Below are positions 24,301 to 36,300 of a stretch of DNA of 64,000 bases, piece after piece. Source of the DNA: Pachyseris speciosa (lineage: Eukaryota > Cnidaria > Anthozoa > Scleractinia > Pachyseridae); contig JAEMWC010000003.1 of NCBI GenBank assembly GCA_016490735.1, positions 170,001 through 234,000 on the forward strand, in the 5' to 3' direction. Each line of letters starts with the position of its first letter. Position 1 is the first letter of the stretch. The notes beneath the pieces are model-generated. The model was not told where the DNA came from and made no database searches. It saw only the letters and a program-made list of their open reading frames with translations. The position numbers and the translations under genes are program-made.

Positions 24301-27300
24301 TATTGACTCTCGCAAGACAACAGTTAACTTATATTTACGGCTTGAATCTGTTCAGTAGACCTGCTTGAGAACATCTGAGAATATCAGAAAGTGTCTGAAA
24401 GTATTTGAAAGCCTCTGAAAGTCTCTAAAATTACTTGGAAGCAAAAGAGACTCTGCTGTCCTTGTGTTGTCCTTGCAATGCTGTTGCTGTTAATGTTAAA
24501 TTGGACGAACCATCCACACGCAGTTGACAAGAGTTTGCTAGCCCACGATTTCATCAGAAGTAAGTGAATTGGGAATCTCTGTTGAACAATACCGATCAAA
24601 AATCAGCTCTCATGACAATTTCCTTAAAAGAAAAGATGCTTTGTCGCATTTCAAAGATTGTGTTTGAAATATAATGGTAAATGCTAATGATGTTTTACAT
24701 GAATGTCTTTTATTTAACCCATTGGCGCCCAGCTGTTTTTACGTTTTCGGAGCGATTTTCCACCTATAAACGATCCATAGCATTTTGTGACTCTTTATTG
24801 AAACTTCTGATAAAGATCGATTTAGAAAAACATTTCAAAAGGAAAATTAACGATAAAAACGTTACATGACGTTTCAACGACCTCATGTCATCATTGTCGA
24901 ATGTGGATACATTAACCTAATTGACACTACATATATACAGAAATAGGTGTGTATGTGAATGATAAGAATGCGAATAATGAAATAACATCGCAAGAGTCCA
25001 GTGTTCACACAAAGAGTTTCGCGCGAATAGAGTCACTTTGGGTGTTTAGCTTCGGTCTTTTCTTCTTAATCAAGAGCATTTCAAAAATTAAACACTCTAG
25101 TTTGCTCCGGCACTTCTTAACAATTTTAAAATTCTCACGCAGGTTCGACGGCCTTAAATTATGCTCGTGCTCGAAGTGTTTCCCGATTACAGAATGTTTA
25201 TGTTCCTCAACACGCTGATGGAGGTGGCGGCACGTGTAACCGATATAATTTGTATCACACAAATCACATTTGAATTCGTAGACTACGCACTGCTGATTCA
25301 CTAAGGGAGGCTTTAATTCCGTAACTCTTAGCTCGTCAATGATCTTTCTACTGATAAAAATTGGTTGTAGATCATGGTTGATCTTTCTTCCGAGGTCACG
25401 AAGTCGACTGCGAACCATGTCGGCAGATTTTTTATCTTTGAAAGGGATAGTGATCCGTAGGGGGCTGTCCGATGGCGTGTGACTCGGTTCTGGAGGCGCT
25501 GAAAGTTGTTGATAGTTGCGTCGATAAGCTTCTCAGGATATTTCAATTTCAAAAATATCCCTTTCAAGCTCTTACATTCTTGAGAAAAGAAGTCTGGTGT
25601 TGATGACAAACGTTTTGCACGATCTAACATAGTCCAAGACCAGCTCTTCCAGTTCAGCGGGAAACTTTACGAACAAATTGACGGCGTCGCAATGGGATCA
25701 CCATTAGGTCCTCTCATGGCAAACGCATTCATGTGCTCCATTGAAGAAAAACTCGCACGCGAGAACAAGCTTCCGAGTTTCTATAAGAGGTACGTAGATG
25801 ACACGCTTGCCTTAGTACGTGAACAATCCCACGCCACTGCCTTACTTACGACTCTCAATGAAGCCCATCCCTCCATCAATTTCACAATGGAGGCAGCCAT
25901 TAACAATCACTTGCTGTTCATTGGCATCGAAATCATCAAGACTGACCACCGCCTTGAAACGTGTGTACAGAAAACAGACCAACAAAGGTCTTCTTCCACA
26001 CTACCAAAGTCACGTTGATAACAGGTATAAACGATCACTTTTAAGAACTATGTTAGATTGTGCAAAACGTTTGTCATCAACACCAGACTTCTTTTCTCAA
26101 GAATGTAAGAACTTGAAAGGGATATTTTTGAAATTGAAATATCCTGAGAAGCTTATCGACGCAACTATCAACAGCTTTCAGCGCCCTCCAGAACCGAGTC
26201 ACACGCCATCGGACAGCCCCCTACGGATCACTATCCCTTTCAAAGATAAAAATTCTGCTGACGTGGTTCGCAGTCGACTTCGTGACCTTGGAAGAAAGAT
26301 CAACCATGATCTACAACCAATTTTTATCAGTAGAAAGATCATTGACGAGCTAAGAGTTACGGAATTAAAGCCTCCCTTAGTGAATCAGCAGTGCGTAGTC
26401 TACGAATTCAAATGTGATTTGTGTGATACAAATTATATTGGTTACACGTGCCGCCACCTCCATCAGCGTGTTGAGGAACATAAACATTCTGTAATCAGGA
26501 AACACTTCGAGCACGAGCATAATTTAAGGCCGTCGAACCTGCGTGAGAATTTTAAAATTCTTAAGAAATGCTGGAGCAAACTAGAGTGTTTAATTTTTGA
26601 AATGCTCTTGATTAAGAAGAAAAGACTGAAGCTAAACACCCAAAGTGACTCTATTCACACGAAACTCTTTGAGTGAACACTGGACTCTCGCGATGTTATT
26701 TCATTATTCGCATTCTTATCATTCACATACACTCCTATTTCTGTATATATGTAGTGTCAATTAGGTTAATGTATCCACATTCAACAATGATGACATGAGG
26801 TCGTCGAAACGTCATGTAACGTTTTTATCGTTAATTTTCCTTTTGAAATGTTTATTGAAACTCCCATGGAAAAGTGGTGCTGTCCTAAGGCACTGGAGGC
26901 TCAAGGTTTCTGAAAACGTCATTCTGACGTAGCTATTTTTAATCTGTGGAGCTACAAGGACGCCCCAAGTTCGGTTTGCTTGTGATTTTTTCTAAGTTAG
27001 CAACCATTTTTCATCTTAAGTGGCTGCTGGATGAGCATCATTAAGTGTGACGGTAGCTAAGAGTCCACTTTCTCAAAGAATCGAGCAAGGTGATGTACTT
27101 TGTTGTCGAATTTGGCTTGTTACTCGACGAACTGGGAATTTGGTCGGTCGGACACTTAGTACCTTTGGGACTCGACTATTGATGAATTTCTCGACCTACC
27201 GCCACATATTTTGGAATTTGTGAGCACTGGAGATGACCACAAGCATGAATTTTTGGCGGTAGGTTGGAGTGGCTGTAGACGGAAGGAACAGCCATCTTTG

Positions 27301-30300
27301 GTAAAAATCGCTACGTTTCTTGCGTTTATTGGATATCCAAATTTAAAGGACATTCCATTTCGTGCTCACAACTGACAGTTAAGGCAATATTCATGCAATT
27401 GAGAAAGTTGCAAGGTTTTGAAGCATGGGAGTCTTGTGTGGCCGGTTTTGGCCGGCACGGGCGCCAATGGGTTAAGCTTACCAACATTGGAACAAGTTGT
27501 TGGACAATACAAAATATGGAGTGAAGTAGTGTTTTGGTTTACCGAATTTTGTATTGTGGTGTAGACATAGTGATATAATGGCTGAAAAGTTAAGACTGTC
27601 AAACCCACGGACCCGATTGCTAGACAATATTTGCTAATTATAAATAAAAGAAGCATTGATAACCTAGAATGGATCTGTTCCTGTTATGAACATTTGAAAA
27701 AAGGCAAAATACTACCATGTGGAGCTAAAAATGGAATGTTGTTTCCAGTGAAACCAGAATTTTTCGATTTGATTGAGTTTAAGAGTGCAGGCTTTTTGTT
27801 CTGTTTACTGTTTAGCATTACTAACCAAGTAGTTTTTACAAGCAAAGGAAATAGACTTCAAATAGCATTAAAATAAGTAGTCATGGATTGTGAAATGAAA
27901 TAGAATAAAATAGTATTTAAATGGCTGTAAAATAGATTTAACATATATCATGGGCATCAATGGAGTTTGAATAGGTTCAAAATATAATTAACATAGCATT
28001 GACATAGAAAGAAGTAAGAAACTTGACACTACCTCCAGCTAAAACAGGAATTAAATAGCTTTAAAATAGATATAACGTGCATTATAAATAGCCTTTAAAA
28101 CATGGGCATTGGTAGAGTTTACATAGATTTTAAATGTCATTTACATAGCATTGACATAGGAAGAAATAACTGGAGATTCGAGCCAAAAAAAGTCCAGCTG
28201 AGTATTGAACCACAGTCAACAACAGTAGACCAAGAACCATATCAACGAAATTCAAAATACTTTATTTTATGCAATTCATTCCAAAGAAATATTTTATAAA
28301 TCTTGTTCAGAAAAAACTATGGAGAAAAAAGTTCTACAAAATAAATTACAATGGAAGCCTAAAACCTGGTTTAAAAAAAAAACGAAGGGTTATCCTTTTC
28401 CTTCACCATCTTTTGTCCCTGAAAAAAAAAATCAGTCAATATTAGAACCTTGCATGGAAGTACCAAAAATTATCCGATAGGTCGCAAAGGTTTATAAATA
28501 AAAATTATTAGCAGTTTTCTTTTCAAGAAGATGGGGGTGTCACCTTTGTCAAAAAAAAAAAAAAAAAAAAACGCTGCAAGGTGAAATGGGCCACCATCAC
28601 GACTCAAAAGTTCAATAAACATGTTTATGGGTCTTAAAAGATAATAGTGTAGGGACATGTACTGATACCCTGTTTTTAGTAGACTCTTGGTGAATGAGGG
28701 TTCAACCTCAAGGTCTGCTTAATGCTTAATGCATGTATAGTTAAGTTAATGAATGGGGCTGTGTAGAAATCATTCCCTATTATCTGTATCAAAACCAGGA
28801 AAGAATAAGAGGTATGCCATATTTAAGGCAGCCAGAAAACAACAGCTCTCCAACACACTCAACTTCTTTGATATGCATATGGTGAAAACATTAACCCATT
28901 GGCACCCGTGCCGGCCAAAACCGGCCATAAAAAACTCCCATGCTTCAAAACATTGCAACTTTCTCAATCGCACGAATATTGCCTTAACTGTTAGTTGTGA
29001 GCACGAAATGGAATGCCCTTTAAATTTGGATATCCAATAAATGCAAGAAACGTAGTGATTTTTACCAAATATGGCCTTTTGAGTTTGGACAAGAATGAAA
29101 CTGACCGTTTTTAACGTCAAAGAGAAACGACAAAAATGCCCCTTTTTGTCTTCATGTTTTTTAAGAAAATCATCGCCGAAAAACCAAACTTCAACCATCA
29201 TAACGAAATTCAGTCCTTTTTCTAGCTTAGAAATGACTTTTTTTGTTCATACATACATACATACGTACATACATACATAAACTTTATTTTCTCTCGAATT
29301 TCAGTGTAGCTTGCAAGAGCTAATATCTTCGAGAAAACATAAAAAGAAAGTATAATATATCTATACAAGACAACTAAAATACACAGTATTTACAAGTATA
29401 TATTACATATCATTAGAAATTTAAACAGCAAAAGTGAAGATAAGCGAAAGCGATTACACAAAGATACGGCCCTGGATTTCCCTCTTAAAATCAGTAAATG
29501 CACTTGTACGGATAGAGTTAGGCAGTGTATTCCGTAGCTTAGGTGAGAAGTAAGAAAACGAGCGTAGATACAGCCTTTTGTTCCAGTGCATTCGGGCCTT
29601 TCCGCCATTTTCAACATCTAGACCACATTGCATGCTGGGAAATGACGAGAATTTTTGACAGCACCCGTTCCTTCTCCCAATTCTCTCACATATAAACTAA
29701 GTCTACAGCCACTCCGACCTACTGCCAAAAATTGCTGCTTGTGGTCATCTTCAGTACTCAGAAATTCCAAAATATGTGGCGGTAGGTCGAGAAATTCATC
29801 AATAGTCGAGTCCCAAAGGTACTAAGTGTTCGACCGGCCAAATTCCCAGTTCGTCGAGTAACAAGCCAAATTCAACAACAAAGTACATCACCTTGCTCGA
29901 TTCTTTGAGAAAGTGGACTCTTAGCTACCGTCACGCTTAATGATGCTCATCAGGCAGCCGCTAAAGATGAAAAATGGCTGTAAATTTAGCAGAAATCGCA
30001 AGCAAACCGAATTTGGGCCATTGTTGTCGCTTCACGGATAAAAAATAGCTACATCAAAATGACGTTTTCAGAAACCTTGAGCCTCCAGTGCCTTAGGACA
30101 GCACCACTCTTCCCTGGTAGTTCAAATAAAGAGTCACGAATTGCTATTCATCGTTTATAGGTGGAAAATCACTCCAAAAATGTAAAAACCTCCGGTAGTC
30201 AATGGGTTATTTAAAGAAAATAGCTTTCTATGTGTCACTCCATGCCAATAACTTGTCATATAGTGCAGTGGCCAACCTTGATCTGCTGAATTGTTTTACT

Positions 30301-33300
30301 GTTTGAGAATGATCCGAAATGTTTTGGATACCTGTACGTGGTTATCAAAAAAAGTTCCAACGTAGACCTATAAGTTTATATAAATCTTAATTAATCTTAG
30401 AAATCAGCGAGGAGTAGCGAGCAATCCATGCCACACGATAAATGTCAGGCTAGCTGATCTTCTAAAAGTTCTCACGTGTTTAAACAGCCATTCCAGTGGA
30501 AACTTGCAAATCGCTCAACAACTAAGCTTAATAAGAAGTTTATAAAGCTTTAAACGTACCTTGATCGATGCAGAACTTCAGATGAACTTGAACGTCAAAC
30601 TGACTCATGGAAGAAACTCAACAGCACACTCAACAGCAAAGTCTAGTGAAATTTCCATAAAAAGAAACGCCACGAAGGCTCACCAAGTAGTTCAATCGCA
30701 AGAGGATGCTGTGAAATATCACACATCGAAAATCGCGATTTTGATTTAGAAAGGCAAAGGTTTCCATTGGAGCTTGAAACATCACACCTTCTTTGAAGTT
30801 ATGCCGCTTTCGCATAGTTGAGAGATATGCTTTAAATACCATGGACTATTTTATGTATTTGGCAACATAGCAATAATAAAAATAGATGGTTTCAAGCAAA
30901 ACATAGCAACAAAATAGTTTAACATAGTTAAAAAATAGTATAAACATAGGCTTAAAATATGATTGGTTCTACAAGGGTTACCTCCAATTTTGTCTGTGTT
31001 CTTTATTTAAAATACAGTCCCACAAAACCCAAATACAATCGTAAATGTTTTGGTCTCAACCAACTGAAAGTAGAACTTTTGTGGCCTAATGAACAGCAAA
31101 TCCTAGGCTCAGTGTTATGCTACCTTACATGTATGTATTGTCCAAAATTAGTTGTACATTTTAAAAATCAAATCAAGCTCCCAGTGGCTTCTAGTGTAGG
31201 TTACATCATTTGCTGAATGTCGTGGCCCTTCTTTAAAGTTTTGTGCTCATGTAATGGCACACAAAATGCAAAAAAATTCATATGACATGCTTCCCTAGAG
31301 TTAATTTCGCATCACTTGCCTTGGAAAAGATGTTCAACCAACTAACTTCAGAACTCAATTCCATTTGGTTTCATAAACAAAATCATGACTGAATCTATCA
31401 GGCCACTATGGGAGATGATGCTGAGTTTTTTAGTTCCTTAAATCCTCACTTTCAACCCGGCAACGCTACATGTGCAACCTTTGTTGTGAAAATGAGACTT
31501 TTCCATAACAAAGATTGACCAATAACCCTCATCTTGAAAATGAGGATTTCAGGAACTCAGAAATTGCCTATTGTATGCTAGTTATCTTGTTTTATTGATT
31601 GACAGGAACAACATGGAAAACAATCAAACCGTAATCAAATATTAGCTCTACTTATAGAAACTTGATAAGAGACCAGATACATACTAATAGTTTAGCAGCT
31701 AAATTTCGTAAGTCACACATGTATGCATTGCGGACCTATTTTTTCTTTTTGCTGTTGTAACAACATGTGAAGCTAGATTTAAGAAAATCTATGGTAGTAT
31801 GGTTATACTGTAAATACTGAATCACCATCCCTTACCAAGACTGCTCACTAAGAAAAATGTTTGGGAAAAAGTTGTGCACATCATTTTAATTTTGTGCAAA
31901 AACTAAGATTTCCTTGTTGCCCAAAGGCAAAAGTAAGTTGCCAAGGGCTAGTGGGCACTGCTAGAGCACAGCCCTGCTCACAGTTGATCATAGTATCATA
32001 GTGAACACTTGACCATGGGCCAAAACTATATTGATTTATATAGTAAAGTGACTTGTACAATCATGTACTTCTTTCTTGATTGATTGTTAGTGTTCTCTTT
32101 TTGTTTTGCAGAAATATGGAAATCTGTTTTTCCTTCTCCAAACAGAGGCCTCCTACGTGGCACAGCTTACAAGAATTGTTTCTCTTAAGGAGATTGATGG
32201 TGAGATTAGTGTTAGTTTACTTTGGTTACAGGTGCATGCACGAGCAATGAATATACTGTACAGTGAAACCTCGACATCCGGACTTGCCATGACTGGATTA
32301 AAGAGTCTGGATAATCGAGAGGTCGGATAATCAAAATTATGAATATTAATCAGCTGTTTTTGTTCCAAACAACCCACCCTAAATTTAATTAAGTAACTTT
32401 TGACATACTATATAATTATAGCTAATTACAGGCTGGTAGCCAATAATTTTATGTTTTGATATTTCAGACCTATTACAACCAGTTTTGTTTTCATTGTACG
32501 GTAATCAGTACGAAGCAAGAGAGGAGCATCTCTTACTCACTATGTTTCAGGTGGGATTGCACTTTGAATCTTTCTGCTAGACACTGAAAATTCAAATTCA
32601 AATCCTAATGACTGGGCATAAATGTAGTGGGGTCATTGTAAGTGTTTAACATGTCATAGTAATTTGGTTTACCCTTAGGGATGTTTGCAGGGCCAACAGA
32701 TATGGTGCCCACTTTTTGAACAGACTTCATGACTCTTGTTGTGATATTAATTAAATTTTAATTAATTTATTAATGTTTGACTATTAATCAGGCAAGTGCC
32801 TCTTGGATGCGTAATTTTCAACATTGCCCTGAAGCCTGTGTGGTAGACTGTGTAATTCCACAACATGTAGCTTCAGATTTGCTAATTAAGGTTCTCCCGG
32901 ACCATCGATCCTGGTCCCAGGAAATCGAAGTAGAGCTGTTAAATAAATGTACTTGCAACCTCTTTCAATATATACCCTGTAACCACCATAAGCAGGGATT
33001 TATACTGCATCTACAATGTAAAGATGCCATATCATCAAGCTAGATGAGCTGGATACCAGTGAAAGCACAATAGGTACATGTAGAGCTACACAAATCCTAA
33101 AATACAAATTACTGCAAGACACTCATCAACAGAGAAGGACTCTTTGGTGCTCAGAGGAGTTTTACAGTAAATGGGAGATTTTGATGTTAGGCAATGTCAT
33201 AACAGTGAAAGTAAGAAAGAAACTTGAAGAAATACTGTCTACAGTTGTAATCTAAGACAGTGCTGTTAAAATTTTACAGAGAACTATGGTCATGCATGGA

Positions 33301-36300
33301 CAGTTTTGAATGACAGATCTTTGTTTTTTATCTCACTTAGTTGGCCTTGAAGTATGAGGTTGCTGAGTCCGAGACATTCAATGGCCTTCTACGAGCTAAC
33401 ACTGCCATCACAAGAATGATGACAACATACACAAGGTACAGTACCACTCAATAGTAAGTTGACAGTTTTGACTCCATCCTTGAAACTCGTTTTGAGACGC
33501 GAGAATCAAGGATTGAGCATTGAGCGTCTAGAATCAAGAAACGAAAGAAGTTCAAGGAAACGATTTATCTCTCAAAGAAACAACAATAGCTGCATGTTCG
33601 CACGCAAACTAGAAATATCAGTACTTTGCATCATCTGTATGCTTAAAAAAGAGTTCAAAGGGCCATAGTTACAGTTGTAATAACAAATATCTGTGATCAT
33701 TCCATCTCCAGCAGTTTGTAGCAAATGCAGTGTCATATATTTACACTGTAGTTTGGTAACATGTACCTGTATGACATTGTGTCCAAACAGGTACAGTAAA
33801 GGTTTCCTACACCTTTTTGGGGCATCCACCACTTATGTAGCAGGGTATGGGAAATGATTCCTGCTGCCTACTGTTGAGGACTATTCTTATGTTGTTAATT
33901 TAATACCATAAATTATTCTTTTTGTCTAATTTCAGGAGAGCTCCTGGTCAGGACTACCTCAAATCAACTCTTGGAGAACTTGTCAATGAGGTTGTTGAGC
34001 AAACAGATTTGGTACTTGAAATCAATCCACTTAAGGTAATAGTACTTAAATCCCCTCCTCCACCCCCCCCCCCCCCCACCCGATGACCAGATACAGTGTA
34101 TCAACATTTGCATGATTGTCTATTCTTCTCAATGATCTTAACTGGTCAGTAGATATTTGATTTCAGCAAAACTGCCACAGACTATCAACTGAAGATTATT
34201 TTCCTGCTGCAACAAATATCATCAATGAATGTGTAGGTGATGAAGCAATTTTTGTCCTTGAAAGTGGTGGCTGGGCAAACTGCAAAATGGTGTTAGGGAA
34301 ACTAAAGATCAGGCATAGTGGCATCACTGTACTTCATGTCTGCTTTTCTTGCGATCTTTAGTTATGTTAGTGGTTGTAGTGTAGGGGGCACTTTTTGGAA
34401 TAGGGGCTCGTACAAATAAGTGCTTTACAAGGAAGGAGGTGCTGAAGAGGGAGGGGTGCCATTGGCTTATCAGGATAATTGAACCATTTTGCTTGGCATT
34501 ACATTTGGTCAATTTTAACCCTGAACTGCATGGATAGCTTCAAACCATGATCACGTATTGTTCATTTTTAACCCTGAACTGCATGGATACATGTAGCTTC
34601 AAACCATGATCATGTATTGTTTTTTGCAGGTATATGCTGAAATTTATAGCAAATCTGCAGACTCATCTGGACAGGTGACGATGGAGCGAGTATGTTGAAT
34701 GTTTCCCTTGGCTTTCTCCTAAAATCCTGTTCCTGTGTATTGATTAATAATTTTAATAATGATGATGATGATAATTTATAATTTATTATGTGCAAATTTA
34801 CATTCAAACATGATAAAATGAGCATTACAATTTTGATTGATTATTTTATCATGGTTTTTTTAATTCTATTTGTGCAATGAGTTTTTTTATTCAAATGGTT
34901 CATTTTTGTTACATTCCATTCACACGTTGATGTGATCCCCAAGTCCAGTCTTCTCTGCGGTTCTTACTTTTCAAGTCCTCAAAGTCCTTGTGATTAGAGA
35001 TGCTACAACAACTTCTTTGAAATTTGTGCTGTTTCACAGAATGGAATAATATTATTCTCTACCTCTTATGTTAGGATTTTGCCCACTGTTTAAGCACTGA
35101 AATCTTTAATATTATTTTTTGAAAAATTTATTTGAATTCCTTTTTTCAGGCTATGGATGACTATGCTGTTCAAACAACAATACGAGAACATATCCTTTTT
35201 GTCTTACATGTACTTCTTAATGTAAATAATTTAGAAATTTAAAGTAACAGCAAAACAGTGTGTACTACACAATCATATATAATATGCCTTTTAAACTCAG
35301 CAGCTAAAATAAAATAATTATTAAGTATTACCTACACCTTTGAATAATAATAATAATAATAATTATAATAATAATAATAATAATAATAATCACTTTATTA
35401 TTTAAGTCTCAATGCTTTCTAACCAAGCACAGAAGCTCTACTAATTGTGGAGACTAAATCAAATCAATTCTAAATAAAGAAGAAGCAAATGAATGTTTGG
35501 ACAACAGATTTATAAACCTTGCTTTACACACAAGAGCTTGTACTTTTGGAACTAGTTTTACAGGGATTTTGTTTGGCCCTTAACATAATCCAAGTATTAC
35601 TAAGGTTATGAACATGACATCAAAGTTTGTGAAGGCCATCACTGGATCTCTCCTTGATGTTCCCTACGGTATCAGATGGCTCTGTAGTACCATTGTCACC
35701 TTAGTAAAGGTCAGGGTAAAATAATTTTTAATAAGTAATGTAATTATTTGGTCACTTGTCATAGTAACAGAAGCTGACTTGCGAGGGGAGTGGAGGGGGG
35801 GGGGGGGAGGTCCAGCAGGCCAAGATGACTTATCTCAGTCTTTCAATTTATTATTTGGAACTGGGTTTCTGTTTGCTCCAAAATCTCACCTGACTTGAAT
35901 TAATTTTATTTGTTATTAAACCAAGAGAAACTTTTGAATTTATCTGGATATTAAAGAAGACCGAACATTTGGCCTCTGGAGGCAGAAGAGCCAAGTCACC
36001 ATTTTTTTTTAAAACTGTTTTAGCACTGGAAATGTTCAAAGCATAGGGTTGGAAAAAAGCAGGAAATATGAGCTACCAGCTGCATGTACATGTAGGCATT
36101 GCATCGTGTTGTTTGTATTGTAAAGCTGCTGATACTTCATGCACATCACAGACCGTCTCCATCTCTGGATTCTGTGTATGCTGGCACCGAACTAATTAAA
36201 ACCTCTGAATCTGTTAGAAACATTGGAATCTGGTTTGACAAGACGCTACTGATGAAGAAACATGTTAGCTCCATCTGCAAGACTGCCTTTTATCAACTTC

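Larger units (their letters stand above)
24806..26850. mobile_element. Penelope-like retroelement, inverted dimer, with target duplication
   Basis: A 12-bp target duplication TTTATTGAAACT (24794-24805 and 26851-26862) flanks it. The plus copy (25632-26850) shows RT motifs [23 protein letters not shown] and FIGIEI, a frame change near 25965, then a linker and a GIY-YIG-like endonuclease end ([19 protein letters not shown]) to a stop at 26674-26676. A 5'-truncated second copy (about 24831-25631, minus strand) covers only the 3' part, with its own frameshift near 25490. Head-to-head partial copies are typical of Penelope elements. Both copies are dead. Confidence 0.88.
24714..27475. mobile_element. 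TTAA-flanked MITE (piggyBac-like), copy A, interrupted by a Penelope-like element
   Basis: Bounded by TTAA (24714-24717 and 27472-27475). Terminal inverted repeat CCCATTGGCGCC at both ends. About 700 bp of MITE remain after removing the insert, so it is internally deleted relative to copy C. Non-coding; mobilised in trans if a piggyBac transposase is involved. Confidence 0.88.

Noticed and set aside
25819..26018. Second frame overlapping the Penelope RT
   Set aside because: Only the part after about 25965 is real element coding sequence; the earlier part is the wrong frame of the RT.
32777..33043. Open frame of 88 codons in the RasGAP intron after exon 6
   Set aside because: Exons 6 and 7 join in phase with continuous IQGAP similarity; inserting this frame would break the GAP domain.
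35585..35593. AT-AC splice ending at 35584, adding three residues
   Set aside because: In frame, but it would use the branch sequence itself as the 3' end; kept as the second choice to 35594.
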